The notes under the pieces are model-generated. The model worked only from the letters and a program-made list of their open reading frames with translations. It made no database searches and had not been told where the DNA came from. The position numbers and the translations under genes are program-made. From Pseudophaeobacter leonis (GTDB lineage Bacteria > Pseudomonadota > Alphaproteobacteria > Rhodobacterales > Rhodobacteraceae), in assembly GCF_002087335.1 (NCBI RefSeq), contig NZ_MWVJ01000025.1, positions 1 to 64,000 of the forward strand: a stretch of DNA of 64,000 nucleotides. Direction: 5' to 3'. Of this stretch, positions 1-9,855 are shown in pieces (positions within the stretch are counted from its first letter, which is position 1; every line of letters starts with the position of its first letter).

Positions 1-2
1 TC

Positions 3-395
3 CCCGCCCTGCCCCTCGCGACCCTACCCCTGGCAGCTCAGAGAGCGCAGGCAGCCGAGCCACTGGGCGCAGAGGATTTCGACAGGTATACGCAGGGCAA
101 GACCCTGTTTTATGGCTTTGATGGCACCGCCTATGGGGTCGAACGCTACCTGCCGGGCCGTCGTGTTATCTGGTCTTTTCTCGATGGCCGCTGCCAGGAG
201 GGCATCTGGTATCAACAGGCGGATCAGATCTGTTTTGTCTATGAGCAGCGCGGTGAGCCGCAATGCTGGAGCTTTTCCCTCAGCGCCAAAGGCCTGAGCG
301 CGCGTTTTCAGAATGACCCCGAAGCAACCGAGCTCTATGAATCAGGCGAGATCGACGAAGAGATGCTCTGCCTTGGCCCCGAGGTCGGCGTCTGA
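3..395 (+). CDS. secreted protein of unknown function, 5' end outside window
   Basis: The frame is open from base 3 to a TGA at 393-395, giving 130 residues with no start inside the window. The first residues (PALPLATLPLAAQRAQA) look like the end of a signal peptide cleaved after AQA. The mature part is rich in Trp, Tyr and Cys (four Cys), as expected of a small disulfide-containing periplasmic protein. I do not recognise the family. It converges on xseA, 61 bp away. Confidence 0.6.
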   Translation, partial: PALPLATLPLAAQRAQAAEPLGAEDFDRYTQGKTLFYGFDGTAYGVERYLPGRRVIWSFLDGRCQEGIWYQQADQICFVYEQRGEPQCWSFSLSAKGLSARFQNDPEATELYESGEIDEEMLCLGPEVGV

Positions 396-430
396 GCCTG
401 CCATCCGCAGACGCCAGTCGTTCTCACACA

Positions 431-474
431 GGCCTTAGTTTGGCTTTACTCTGGCTTTACTCAGGCTTTCCGCC
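431..474. repeat. 4 x 11 bp tandem repeat spanning the xseA stop codon
   Basis: Four consecutive 11-bp units with consensus GGCTTTACTCT begin at 431, 442, 453 and 464. The xseA stop (TAA on the minus strand, 457-459) lies inside the third unit, and the neighbouring downstream units carry the same TAA-containing word. Confidence 0.8.
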
Positions 475-1908
475 AGACGTAAGCGCCACCCGCCCGTCTG
501 AAAACTCGATATTGAGGGCGCCGCCTGCGGCCGCATCTGCGCAGGTGGTGACAAGGTTTTCGCCCCGGCGCACCACCGCATAGCCACGCGCCAAGGTGGC
601 CTTGTAGCTGAGGATATCCAGCTGCCGCCCCGTCGCCAATACCTGCTGGCGCTGCCGGTCGATGCGTAAAAGCTGCGCCGCCTCCAGCCGCTGCGCAAGG
701 CCCGCCAGCTGCTCCTTCTGACGCGCCGCCTCTTGCGAAATGGGTCGCAGGCTCAACCGGCTGGACAGATTGCGCAGACGATCCCTGCGGGCTGCAACCA
801 GCTGCCGCAACGTGGCTGGCCGCAGCGCTGCCGAGGCGCGGCTCAGAGTGACGTGGCGGCTCTGCACCCCCGCAACCAGCGCGCGCGGCAAACGCTCCGC
901 CGCATGATCCAGGCGCTGGCGTGGCGTCTCAAGCAGGCTTTCGGGGCGCGGCATGGCGCGCGCCAGATCGTCCAGACGCTGACGCCGCTGCTGCACCGCC
1001 TGCCCCGTGCCGCGCAACAGGCGCGCGCCCTGCCCCTCGACCCACGCCATCAGCCCCAGCCGCACCGGCACCGCCAGTTCCGCCGCCGCCGTGGGAGTAG
1101 GGGCACGTTTGTCAGAGACAAAATCAATCAGGGTTGTGTCGGTCTCATGTCCCACCGCCGAGATCAGCGGGATTTCAGAGGCCGCCGCCGCACGCGCCAC
1201 CACTTCTTCGTTAAAGCCCCAAAGATCCTCGATGGATCCGCCCCCCCGCGCCACAATGATCAAATCCGGCCGCGGCAAAGCGCCGCCGGGGGTCAGCCGG
1301 TTAAAGCCTTGGATCGCCCGCGCCACCTCTGAGGCACAATTGCTGCCCTGCACGGCCACGGGCCAGACCAGAACCTTACGCGGGAAGCGCTCCCGCAGCC
1401 GGTGCAGAATGTCCCGGATCACAGCCCCCGAGGGCGAGGTCACAACGCCAATGATATGCGGCAGATAGGGGAGAGGCCGTTTCCGCTCAGGCGCAAAAAG
1501 CCCCTCTGCCTCGAGCTGTTTCTTGCGCTTTTCCAACAGCGCCATCAATGCGCCCTGGCCCGCAACCGCGACCTCATCCACGTTCATATTGTACTTTGAC
1601 TGGGCCCCAAAGGCCGTGAGGCGACCTGTGACCACCACCTCAAGCCCTTCTTCGGGCACCACGGCAAGGCTGGAGATCTGCCCCTTCCAGGTGGTGCAGG
1701 CCAGCACGGACCGGTCGTCTTTGATGTCGTAATACAAATGGCCCGAGCGCGCTTTGAACACGCGGCCAACCGCACCGCGCACCCGAATGCGGCCAAAGGT
1801 GCCCTCCAGCGTGCGCTTTACCTCGCCAGAGAGTTCGGAGACGCTGAATTCAGGCGCATTCTGGCCAGATGCTGGGCCGGGTGTAGGATCGTCAAAAAGG
1901 TCGGACAC
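457..1908 (-). CDS. xseA: exodeoxyribonuclease VII large subunit
   Basis: XseA with the small subunit XseB degrades single-stranded DNA to oligonucleotides in the cytoplasm during repair. The 483-residue product has an N-terminal OB-fold (about 20-115), the conserved GVVTSPSGAVIRDI segment, the ARGGGSIEDLWGFNEE block and the AVGHETDTTLIDFVSDKRA block, followed by a long Arg/Leu-rich helical region typical of the family. The frame is open further upstream to 2058, but the GTG at 1906-1908 has an AGGAG ribosome-binding site and gives a normal N-terminus (VSDLFDDP). xseB is not in the window. It is divergent from purD across about 200 bp. Confidence 0.95.
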   Translation of the reverse strand: MSDLFDDPTPGPASGQNAPEFSVSELSGEVKRTLEGTFGRIRVRGAVGRVFKARSGHLYYDIKDDRSVLACTTWKGQISSLAVVPEEGLEVVVTGRLTAFGAQSKYNMNVDEVAVAGQGALMALLEKRKKQLEAEGLFAPERKRPLPYLPHIIGVVTSPSGAVIRDILHRLRERFPRKVLVWPVAVQGSNCASEVARAIQGFNRLTPGGALPRPDLIIVARGGGSIEDLWGFNEEVVARAAAASEIPLISAVGHETDTTLIDFVSDKRAPTPTAAAELAVPVRLGLMAWVEGQGARLLRGTGQAVQQRRQRLDDLARAMPRPESLLETPRQRLDHAAERLPRALVAGVQSRHVTLSRASAALRPATLRQLVAARRDRLRNLSSRLSLRPISQEAARQKEQLAGLAQRLEAAQLLRIDRQRQQVLATGRQLDILSYKATLARGYAVVRRGENLVTTCADAAAGGALNIEFSDGRVALTSGGKPE

Positions 1909-2104
1909 GGGATCTGCTCTCCTGCGGCGCCTGAGGGTCGTTTTCAGGGCGCGCTTTCTCTTCTGGTTCTTGTTTTGCGGGCCTGCGCAGCATAGAACCC
2001 GCCGCAAGCAAGGCAAGCCCGGCGCGCGGCCCCGGGGTTCATGGGCACATCTGATCACATTCCGTCACCAGACAGGAATGGATCAGCAGATCGGAGAAGA
2101 CGCG

Positions 2105-3370
2105 ATGAATATCCTTATCCTCGGCAGCGGCGGGCGTGAACATGCCCTGGCCTGGGCGGTCATGCAAAACCCAAAATGCGACAAACTCATCGTCGCACCC
2201 GGTAATGCCGGCATCGCTCAGATCGCTGAATGCGCCAGCCTCGACATCATGGATGGCGCTGCGGTCACGGTGTTTGTCGAAGAGAACGCCATTGGTTTCG
2301 TCATCATTGGCCCCGAGGCCCCGCTGGCCAGTGGCGTGGCGGACCGGCTGCGTGACGCAGGCGTGCTGGTTTTTGGCCCCTCCGAGGCCGCCGCGCGCCT
2401 TGAGGCCTCAAAAAGCTTTACCAAGGAAGTCTGCGATGCCGCAAAGGCGCCAACCGCAGGCTATGGCCATTTTACCGATGCGCAGGCTGCCAAGGCCCAT
2501 ATCCGCAAACACGGTGCCCCCACAGTGGTCAAGGCAGACGGGTTGGCAGCCGGCAAGGGCGTGATCATCGCCATGAACGAAGATGAGGCGCTGGCCGCCA
2601 TCGACGACATGTTTGGCGGTGCCTTTGGCGGCGCCGGGGCCGAGGTGGTAATTGAGGAGTTCATGGAAGGCGAAGAGGCCTCGCTTTTTGTGCTGGTCGA
2701 TGGGGAAGACGTGCTGTCGATTGGATCGGCTCAGGACCATAAACGTGTGGGCGAAGGCGATACCGGCCCCAACACCGGCGGCATGGGCGCCTACTCGCCG
2801 GCCCCTGTTCTGACCCCCGAGATCGAAGCCCGCGCCATGGAAGAGATTGTAAAGCCGACAATGCGGATCATGGCAGAGCGTGGCATGCCCTATCAGGGCG
2901 TGCTCTATGTGGGGCTGATGATCAAGGACGGGCTGCCGCGTCTGGTGGAATACAATGTGCGCTTTGGCGATCCTGAATGTCAGGTGCTGATGATGCGTCT
3001 TGGCGCCCAGGCGCTGGATCTGATGCAGGCCGCCGCCGAGGGGCGTTTACAGCAGGCCCAGGTCAACTGGGGCGATGATCACGCCATCACTGTTGTCATG
3101 GCTGCCAATGGCTATCCCGGAGCCTATGAAAAAGGCAGTCAGATCAAGGGCCTTGAGGCGCTTCCCGAGGACAGCTCAAACATGGTGTTTCATGCCGGCA
3201 CAGCGCGCCTTGATGGCGCAATTGTCGCGACTGGCGGCCGTGTTCTCAACGTGACCGCACGCGGCGACAGCCTGCAAGAAGCCCGCGACCGGGCCTATGC
3301 CATGGCGGATCAGATCGACTGGCCTGCGGGATTTTTCCGCCGCGATATCGGCTGGCGCGCACTGGACTAG
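2105..3370 (+). CDS. purD: phosphoribosylamine--glycine ligase
   Basis: PurD is the GAR synthetase of purine synthesis: phosphoribosylamine + glycine + ATP to glycinamide ribonucleotide. The 421-residue protein has the N-terminal ILGSGGREHALAW motif, an ATP-grasp core (VKADGLAAGKGV, IEEFMEGEEASLF, NTGGMGAYSP, EYNVRFGDPECQ) and the C-terminal GGRVLNVT segment. The ATG at 2105 follows a GGAG about 8 bases upstream. The last codons (ALD-stop) are the first unit of a tandem repeat, and a terminator hairpin follows at 3462. Confidence 0.97.
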   Translation: MNILILGSGGREHALAWAVMQNPKCDKLIVAPGNAGIAQIAECASLDIMDGAAVTVFVEENAIGFVIIGPEAPLASGVADRLRDAGVLVFGPSEAAARLEASKSFTKEVCDAAKAPTAGYGHFTDAQAAKAHIRKHGAPTVVKADGLAAGKGVIIAMNEDEALAAIDDMFGGAFGGAGAEVVIEEFMEGEEASLFVLVDGEDVLSIGSAQDHKRVGEGDTGPNTGGMGAYSPAPVLTPEIEARAMEEIVKPTMRIMAERGMPYQGVLYVGLMIKDGLPRLVEYNVRFGDPECQVLMMRLGAQALDLMQAAAEGRLQQAQVNWGDDHAITVVMAANGYPGAYEKGSQIKGLEALPEDSSNMVFHAGTARLDGAIVATGGRVLNVTARGDSLQEARDRAYAMADQIDWPAGFFRRDIGWRALD

Positions 3371-3420
3371 GGCGCTGGACTGGCCACTGGACGGGGCACT
3401 GGACGGGGCACTGGACGAGC
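3360..3420. repeat. 5 x 12 bp tandem repeat starting in the purD stop codon
   Basis: Units CACTGGACTAGG, CGCTGGACTGGC, CACTGGACGGGG, CACTGGACGGGG and CACTGGACGAGC run from 3360 to 3420, with one extra G after the first unit. The first unit contains the purD stop codon TAG (3368-3370). Confidence 0.85.
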
Positions 3421-3690
3421 GCCCTGTTGCACCGGTTCAGCGCTGCTGCACTGAACCTCGCAAAAGCCCGGACGCGTCGGGCTTTTGGCATAGACAGGGT
3501 GCGGCCTTGGCCATGGTGCCCTGCGCCGCGCCTGCCCGGACCTGATTGACCTGACCTGATTGACCAACCTGTCCGGCCCGGCCTGACGAAAATGAGGCCT
3601 GATTGGCCGCCTTTGATAGAGGCCCGACGCTCAATTTGAGCTTTTATTGGCCCAGCCGCCATCCCCCCCTCACAAGCGCAGAGGCTTTCA
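3371..3690. other. 320-bp spacer between purD and the bestrophin-like gene
   Basis: It holds the rest of the 12-bp array, the purD terminator at 3462-3486, and a second short duplication (two 14-bp copies around TGACCTGATTGACC, about 3538-3565). No credible gene is seen on either strand; the short frames here are all overlapping shadow frames. Confidence 0.6.
3462..3486 (+). terminator. purD terminator
   Basis: AAAAGCCCG (3462-3470) pairs perfectly with CGGGCTTTT (3478-3486) around a 7-nt loop. The U tract is part of the 3' arm, and the flanking A run means it could act on both strands. Confidence 0.75.
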
Positions 3691-4572
3691 ATGATTATAC
3701 GCGAAAAAACAGGTCCTTACGAACTGCTCTTTGCCACCCAGGGCTCGGTCCTGCCGCGCGTTGGGTTGCGGATTTTGGCGGTCTCCCTCCTGGCGCTGTT
3801 GATTGTCTGGGTCGACGCGGCTGTCATTGCGCTGCCCCATACCAATGTGGCGCCCTTTGCGGTCTTTGGCGTTGCCCTCTCTCTGTTCCTGGGGTTTCGC
3901 AATAACGCCGCTTATGATCGCTGGTGGGAAGGACGCAGGCTTTGGGGGCAATTGGTCGCCGATGTGCGCGCCCTGGCGCGAGACTGCACCATGTTTCTGC
4001 CCGATGAGACCGCGCGCCATGAGGTTCTCAGGCTGGCCCTGGCGTTTTTGCACCTGCACCGGGTCAATCTGCGCAAGATTGCCGACAGCTCTGCGGCAAA
4101 AGACTGGGCGGGGCAGGATTTCTCTGCGCAGCCGCATCCGCCCTGCGCGGCCCTTGATGCGGCCTGTGCCAGGGCCGCTCTCGCGGCACCGGATGGCTTT
4201 GCCCGCAAGGCACTGGCAGAGCGGTTTGCCGCAATCGCCCTGGCACAGGCAGGTTGCGAACGGATTGCGGCCACGCCATTGCCCTACGTCTATTCCCTCT
4301 TGGTGTTTCGCACCACCTACCTCTATTGCCTGCTCATCCCCTTTGCGCTGATTGATGATGCCGGTTGGATGACGCCAGTCTTTGTGGGCATCGTTGCCTA
4401 TGTGTTTTTTGGCCTCGCCGAGGTCACCGAAGAGCTGGCCCATCCCTTTGGTGAAACGGTGAATGGCCTGCCGCTGGACGCCATGTGCCGGACAGTGGAA
4501 ATCTCGCTGGCCCCGCATTTGGGCATCAAGGCCCCAGCGCCGCTGGCCCCAGAGGGCTACTACCAGAGCTAA
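3691..4572 (+). CDS. bestrophin-family (UPF0187) membrane channel
   Basis: The 293-residue protein matches bacterial bestrophin homologues, pentameric anion or cation channels of the inner membrane. The hallmark is LFLGFRNNAAYDRWWEGRRLWG (about 69-90), preceded by a hydrophobic hairpin (about 24-75). Further hydrophobic segments lie at about 205-240, followed by the EVTEELAHPFGETVNGLPLD block. The ATG at 3691 has an AGAGG ribosome-binding site. It stands alone between the purD terminator and a PAS-LuxR gene 98 bp downstream. Substrate and ion selectivity cannot be read from the sequence. Confidence 0.88.
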   Translation: MIIREKTGPYELLFATQGSVLPRVGLRILAVSLLALLIVWVDAAVIALPHTNVAPFAVFGVALSLFLGFRNNAAYDRWWEGRRLWGQLVADVRALARDCTMFLPDETARHEVLRLALAFLHLHRVNLRKIADSSAAKDWAGQDFSAQPHPPCAALDAACARAALAAPDGFARKALAERFAAIALAQAGCERIAATPLPYVYSLLVFRTTYLYCLLIPFALIDDAGWMTPVFVGIVAYVFFGLAEVTEELAHPFGETVNGLPLDAMCRTVEISLAPHLGIKAPAPLAPEGYYQS

Positions 4573-4670
4573 GGGTTTAAAACGCCACGTTTGTGCGCCC
4601 GCAGGCGCTGCCAAAGCTGTTTCCACAGAGACATGCAGGCGATACAGTCTGCACAGTTCTTGGAGGATTG

Positions 4671-5288
4671 ATGGAACAACAGCCCAGCTCTGACAGGCTT
4701 GACCAGCTCTATGAGGCACGCGATCTGGCCAGGCTGGCCTTTGATTTTGCGCCTGTTGGCATTGTGGTCACCGAAAACCGGGTGTTGCGAGAGTGCAATC
4801 AGCGCTTTTGTGAGATGTTCGGCTATCCGCGTGACGCGCTTTTGGATCAGCTTTTTGCCTTTTTGTACCCCTCACAGGAAGAGTTCCAGAACCTGCGCAC
4901 CCGCGGCGACAAAAGCCTGAGCCAGGGCAATCCCTATTGGGACGAGCGGGTGATGCGACGCAGATGCGGCGATTTGTTTTGGGTCCGGGTGCGGGGCCAT
5001 ACCTTTACACCGGATGCGCCATTGGGCCGCGCCGTCTGGAGCTTTGCCGACCTGTCTGGCCTGCGCCCCTATCTGCCCCTGACTCGCCGCGAACGTGAGG
5101 TTTATTCCTTGCTCGGAGAAGGTCAGACCAGCAAAGAGATCGCCCGCTCTCTGAACCTCAGCTATCGCACGGTTGAGGTGCATCGCGCCAGGTTGCTCAA
5201 AAAAATGGGGGTGAACAATACCGCCAGCCTGTTTTCGTCGCTGGGCGATATTGGCGGTGATCATGTGGTGGGCAACAACAGTCCGTGA
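4671..5288 (+). CDS. PAS domain LuxR-family transcriptional regulator
   Basis: The 205-residue protein has a single PAS sensor domain (about 20-125, with FDFAPVGIVVTENRVLRECNQRFCEMFGYP) fused to a LuxR/GerE helix-turn-helix (about 135-190, LTRREREVYSLLGEGQTSKE and YRTVEVHRARLLKKMGV). There is no receiver phosphorylation domain, so it probably senses a small ligand or redox state directly. The frame is open from 4593, but the ATG at 4671 has a GGAGG site 5 bases upstream. The regulated genes are unknown; the bestrophin-like gene immediately upstream is one candidate. Confidence 0.88.
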   Translation: MEQQPSSDRLDQLYEARDLARLAFDFAPVGIVVTENRVLRECNQRFCEMFGYPRDALLDQLFAFLYPSQEEFQNLRTRGDKSLSQGNPYWDERVMRRRCGDLFWVRVRGHTFTPDAPLGRAVWSFADLSGLRPYLPLTRREREVYSLLGEGQTSKEIARSLNLSYRTVEVHRARLLKKMGVNNTASLFSSLGDIGGDHVVGNNSP

Positions 5289-5320
5289 TCAGCCCACAAA
5301 CGCCGCAGCAAAAAGCGACT

Positions 5321-5837
5321 ATGCGCCACCATCAGACAGCTGTTGATCCCCAGATGAAATCCCCCCGCCGTCTTGCCGCCAGCGACATCGCCGCGCTTGA
5401 TGCTGCCCGGACGCTGATCCAGGACAGTTTCAGCTAGATGGAGCGCCGGATTGATCCGCCCTCTTCCGTGCGCCAGCTCACATTGGAGGCTATGGCTCAA
5501 CACTGCCAGACGGGCGAAATCTGGTGCCTTGGCACGCCAGTTTTCGCCTGCGGTTTTCTGACCCCGCGCGCAGACTGCCTGTATCTTGGCAAGCTCGCCG
5601 TTGCTGAAGCAAGACGGCGCACGGGTAAGACTGCGCACGGGGGTGTCGCGTTTCCTGGTGGAGCACGCCTGTGAGCGGGCGTTGCAGCTGGGCGGTGCAG
5701 TTCTTGAGCTGCAAGTACGCGTTGAGCTGGTAGTAAATCAAGCGGCCTTTACGCGGCTCGGCTTTGGTAAGACAGCCGAAACCGCACATTCAGGGTTTGA
5801 GCGACCAACCCCACTGACCCTACAACGACGCGTCTGA
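5321..5837 (+). pseudogene. GNAT N-acetyltransferase remnant (nonsense plus frameshift)
   Basis: Three pieces on the plus strand together look like a small GNAT acetyltransferase. The first (from ATG 5321) runs AALDAARTLIQDSFS to a TAG at 5435-5437, continues in frame as MERRIDPPSSVRQLT...YLGKLAVAEARRR, then switches frame between about 5610 and 5660 to SRFLVEHACERALQLGG...NQAAFTRLGFGKTAETAHSGF and ends at 5837. GNAT features visible are the LGKLAV strand followed by a damaged acetyl-CoA loop, and the AAFTRLGF motif. A nonsense codon and a shift in 0.5 kb argue for real decay rather than sequencing error. Confidence 0.7.
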
Positions 5838-5894
5838 TTTAGCCCCGCAAGCCTGACTTATCCCGCAAGAGGGGGGGGCTCCCGCGCGCGGCCT

Positions 5895-5911
5895 GGCATT
5901 CATAGAATGCC
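5895..5911. other. short palindrome GGCATTC-ATA-GAATGCC
   Basis: A perfect 7-bp inverted repeat with a 3-base centre lies between the GNAT remnant and the convergent FG-GAP-like gene, 16 bp before a second, stronger hairpin. Function unknown. Confidence 0.4.
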
Positions 5912-5927
5912 GCCGCCCTTGGGCCGG

Positions 5928-5950
5928 GCGCCGTGCCTGGGGCACGGCGC
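5928..5950. terminator. hairpin between convergent genes
   Basis: GCGCCGTGCC (5928-5937) pairs perfectly with GGCACGGCGC (5941-5950) over a TGG loop. No U tract follows on either strand, so it is a stable hairpin between convergent units rather than a classical terminator. Confidence 0.45.
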
Positions 5951-5999
5951 GGTAGCGGCTAACGCAATCCCGGGGAAAGACGTGTCGGATCGGCAGCAA

Positions 6000-6826
6000 T
6001 CACCGGCAGGCCAGCGCTGCCTGCAAACTGGCAGGCCCCGAAAAGACCCCGATGTCACGGCTGTTAATCTGACCATTGCTCAGACGTGATGCAACCAACC
6101 GTTGCCAGTTTGCGTCGACCGTGACCATCTCAGGACCATTTGCACAGGTTCGAATCCCGGATGTAATGAAATTATCACCGATCCGATGGTTCGTAAGTCC
6201 CGTTTTCGACGATACTTCTCTGAGACCACGGGCTTCAAAGCGCCAGACCCGCAGGGTTTTGGCCAGATGTGGCCGGTCTATATAAGCCAGCTCAACACGG
6301 CCGTCACCATCCAGATCCGCTGCCCCAATTGGGGCCAGCCAGCGATTGCTACGCCCAATATGCGGCGTCTCGGCGATCTTTCCATCGGCACCATACAGCG
6401 CCAGGGCCGCACCGAGCGCCATATCCGTTTCGACCACCATGACCGCATTAAGGCGACCGTCCAGGTTGAGGTCGATCAGTCGCGGTTCCAGGTCTTCAAA
6501 CACATGGTCAGCAGGAAGTGGAATTTCCAGCCCCCAAGGCGCGCCGCCCTGACCAACAAAGCGCAGGGAAAGCCCGGACCACTCAATCGCATCGCCCAAA
6601 ACACCATGAGCATACCGTGTTGTAGGATGCGTAAATTCCGCCGCAAGGAGTTCATCCGTCCAACCAGGGCTCAAATGGCCGATATCATCCGGCCCTATTC
6701 CCTCGGCTGACAGCGGGGCAGCTGCGACACTCAGCACCAGCCACAGGCACTGCCCTCGCCCCGCGCGGCGCGCAAAACGGGACCACAAGCGCGACATAAG
6801 ACGCCGCGCTATGACCCGCCTTGTCA

Positions 6827-6827
<1 letters not shown>
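6000..6827 (-). CDS. secreted FG-GAP/VCBS-like repeat protein
   Basis: The 275-residue product has an Arg-rich N-terminus and a hydrophobic segment ending ...LSVAAAPLSAEG, a signal peptide. The body carries Asp-rich calcium-loop repeats (DLNLDGRLNAV at about 139-149, DLDGDGRVEL at about 191-200), as in FG-GAP beta-propeller proteins. Its ATG overlaps the ferredoxin stop as TGATG (6825-6829), so the two are probably translationally coupled. An internal Met at 6797 would still keep the signal peptide. The link to ferredoxin is by position only; no biochemical role can be assigned. Confidence 0.75.
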
Positions 6828-7561
<734 letters not shown>

Positions 7562-8080
7562 ATGACCAGACCACTATTTTTCCTTGTTTCGACCCTCTCG
7601 CTGGCAGCCCTGACCCACCTTGGAGCCTGCACGCCGACATCGCCGGTAGCGCCGCCGGAGCAGGCCCAGCCAGAGGCTCCGCCCGGTGCCCCGGCTGGCA
7701 CCTGCTGGCACCGCAACACAAGCCCCGCCATCATCACATCCTTTACCGATCAGATCGTGGTCCAGCCTGCGGTTCTGGGAGAGGCAGACCGCATCATCCA
7801 GCCCGCCGTTTTTCGCACCGTTACCCGACAGGATATCGTGGAACCCCGGCGCGTCTCCTGGATCGAGACCCCCTGTCCGGAACAAATCACCCCCGATTTT
7901 CTGGCCTCTCTGCAACGCGCTCTCACCGCGCGCGGATACTATCGCGGCGCCGCCACCGGGCGCATGGATCGCAACACCCGCATCGCCCTGCGCCGCTATC
8001 AAAAAGAGGCCGGTCTGGACAGCAGCACCCTGTCTCTGGCCACGGCGCGTCAACTCGGCCTGATCGCCATCGCCCAGTAG
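7562..8080 (+). CDS. lipoprotein with peptidoglycan-binding domain
   Basis: The 172-residue protein starts with a lipoprotein signal peptide (MTRPLFFLVSTLSLAALTHLGAC) with lipobox LGAC and lipidated Cys23, then a Pro/Ala-rich linker. The C-terminal third (about 110-168: LQRALTARGYYRGAATGRMD, NTRIALRRYQKEAGL) is a PG_binding_1 three-helix domain. It probably anchors the outer membrane to the wall or helps a wall enzyme. It stands alone, and its stop codon is the first unit of an 11-bp array. Confidence 0.85.
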   Translation: MTRPLFFLVSTLSLAALTHLGACTPTSPVAPPEQAQPEAPPGAPAGTCWHRNTSPAIITSFTDQIVVQPAVLGEADRIIQPAVFRTVTRQDIVEPRRVSWIETPCPEQITPDFLASLQRALTARGYYRGAATGRMDRNTRIALRRYQKEAGLDSSTLSLATARQLGLIAIAQ

Positions 8081-8130
8081 ACAGCCGGTAGACAGCCAGT
8101 AAGCGGCCAGGAGGCGGCCAGGAGGCGGCC
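8076..8130. repeat. 5 x 11 bp tandem repeat starting in a stop codon
   Basis: Units AGTAGACAGCC, GGTAGACAGCC, AGTAAGCGGCC, AGGAGGCGGCC and AGGAGGCGGCC are head to tail. The lipoprotein stop TAG (8078-8080) is in the first unit and the next two units also carry TAG or TAA. Units 4 and 5 are identical, indicating recent copying. Confidence 0.9.
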
Positions 8131-8323
8131 GGCCAGTCGTCTGGCCGCCGCAGCAGCTCACCGCAAACAAGCCGCCCCAAACAAGTCCCCCCAAACAGTC
8201 ACTGGAACAGCCCGCAGTTTCACAACGCTCTAAGCTCTGCTAGAACCCCAGCTGTCGGCATTCACCTGTCGCAAAAGCACTGCAGCCCCCTTGTGGCAAA
8301 TCATAACGGAGACCCGTTACATC

Positions 8324-8992
8324 ATGCGATATGACCGCCTGCCAGAAACCGGTTTCCTGTCCGCAGCATCCGCGCCACTGCGTGAAATGCTCGAAAGCCA
8401 GGCCAGTGAAGTACGCCTCTCCAATGGCGAGGTGCTGTTTGAGCAAGGCGACACTGGCGACGCCTTTTATGCCATTGTTGAGGGCGCGCTGGAGTTCTCA
8501 ATCCTCTCTGCGTCAGGCCGCAAGCTCTCGCTGGATTTGATGCGGGCTGGCGCAGTCTTTGGCGAAATTGTGCTGTTTGACCCCGGTCCCCGCACGGCCA
8601 CGGTCACCGCAGCTGAGCCCAGCCGGTTGCGACGTCTGCGCAATCGCGACATCCTGGCCCAGATCCAGCAACAGCCAGTACTCGCCGGAGATCTGCTGCG
8701 TCTTGCCGGACAACGGATGCGTTGGATGAACCTGCAGTTAAACGAGCAGGTTTTTCTGCCAATGCCGGTGCGTCTGGCCCGCAAACTGTTGTATCTGGCA
8801 CCGGACAGCGGCAATGGGCGCCGGGCTCTGTCTCAGGCCGAACTGGCCGAATATGTCGGCGCCACGCGCGAGGCCGTCTCAAAAACTCTGTCGAACTGGA
8901 AACGCAGCGGCTTGATCGAAATCAGCCGTGGCGGGGTACAGATACTGGACCGCAGCGCCCTTGGGTTGCTGGCAGAACCAGAATCAATCTAG
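8324..8992 (+). CDS. Crp/Fnr-family transcriptional regulator
   Basis: The 222-residue protein has a cyclic-nucleotide-binding fold (about 20-135, with LFEQGDTGDAFYAIVEGALEF and FGEIVLFDPGPRTATVTA) and a C-terminal winged helix (about 165-215, LSQAELAEYVGATREAVSKT). The N-terminal FNR-type cysteine cluster is absent, so it is not an oxygen-sensing FNR; the ligand is unknown. The ATG at 8324 has GGAG 12 bases upstream. A CRP-like palindrome lies 1.1 kb away at 10129-10146, and this protein is an obvious candidate to bind such sites. Confidence 0.9.
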   Translation: MRYDRLPETGFLSAASAPLREMLESQASEVRLSNGEVLFEQGDTGDAFYAIVEGALEFSILSASGRKLSLDLMRAGAVFGEIVLFDPGPRTATVTAAEPSRLRRLRNRDILAQIQQQPVLAGDLLRLAGQRMRWMNLQLNEQVFLPMPVRLARKLLYLAPDSGNGRRALSQAELAEYVGATREAVSKTLSNWKRSGLIEISRGGVQILDRSALGLLAEPESI

Positions 8993-9195
8993 CGCTTGCG
9001 AAAAAGGACGTCGTCCAACACCCCGCTTCGCGACACTGGCTGCACCGTGTCGGCCCCAACGATAGAAATCAGGCATTGCGGCAAGCACATCAAAACTGCT
9101 GCGTGTGAATTCAGGGCACACAAAATCAACGCCCTGTGGATCTGTCCGCAAATGAGGCCAGATCCCAGTTCTTGTTTCCTGGTCCCAGGTCCGTG

Positions 9196-9762
9196 CTAGT
9201 TATGTTGTTTGCGCCACTCAGCTGGCCGCTCGGTCTCAGCCTGCCAGATGCCAAGGCTACCAGCCTGTGCTCTGGCGGCTTCTGGCAGGTAATAGCCCTG
9301 CTCTTCGTCAGGCCAGGCCAGACCCTCTTCAACCAAACGCGCCCCGACGTCTTCTCCATCCGCCGTGCAAGACGCGATGTAATAGCCATAGGGGTCGCGG
9401 CCATTGCCAAAACACTCGACCCGTTCCGCCGAGCGCAGGATCTCACGCACCCGGTCTTCTGACTTGGCGGCGCATTCCCACAGTCCGCCATCAGATCTGT
9501 TGCAGCGCTGCGCAATCTCTGGCGCATCAATGCCCACCAACCGTATCCTCAGAGCGCCAAGGGCAATAAAATCACCTTCGATAATACGAAAGGCCTCTCC
9601 TGGCACCGTAAGCAGAGGGTCAATAACCCCCGCAAGCTGCTGAATGCTGCGCAATTCCAGGAAAATCTTTGCCGAAATCGGATCACTTACCGGCAGCTCC
9701 TGGGCTGAAACCGTGTTCGCCGCAATCGCCAGAACAGCGCCTACAATGGTTCGTTTCATCAT
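9196..9762 (-). CDS. secreted thermonuclease (SNase-like) family protein
   Basis: The 188-residue protein begins MMKRTIVGAVLAIAANTVSAQ, a Sec signal peptide cleaved after VSA. The mature part contains an SNase OB-fold: RLVGIDAPEIAQRC, a charged helix, ECFGNGRDPYGYYIASC and a C-terminal VGARLVEEGLAWP strand. It is likely a periplasmic or extracellular Ca-dependent nuclease, or an SNase-like protein with reduced activity. The open frame extends to 9837, but the start at 9762/9759 gives the signal peptide; the ribosome-binding site is weak. It lies 624 bp downstream of htrA, separated by terminators. Confidence 0.82.
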   Translation of the reverse strand: MMKRTIVGAVLAIAANTVSAQELPVSDPISAKIFLELRSIQQLAGVIDPLLTVPGEAFRIIEGDFIALGALRIRLVGIDAPEIAQRCNRSDGGLWECAAKSEDRVREILRSAERVECFGNGRDPYGYYIASCTADGEDVGARLVEEGLAWPDEEQGYYLPEAARAQAGSLGIWQAETERPAEWRKQHN

Positions 9763-9855
9763 CTTAGTCGTCACTTTGGTTGTGGGTTTCGGACCTAGTC
9801 TTGCCAAAGATTGCATCTCAAGAGGCCAATATTTCATTAACTTCCGGCATTTTCT

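Noticed and set aside
6147-6157. GGTTCGAATCC, identical to a tRNA T-arm loop
   Set aside because: It lies in the FG-GAP-like coding frame (antisense) and no acceptor, D or anticodon stems pair around it.
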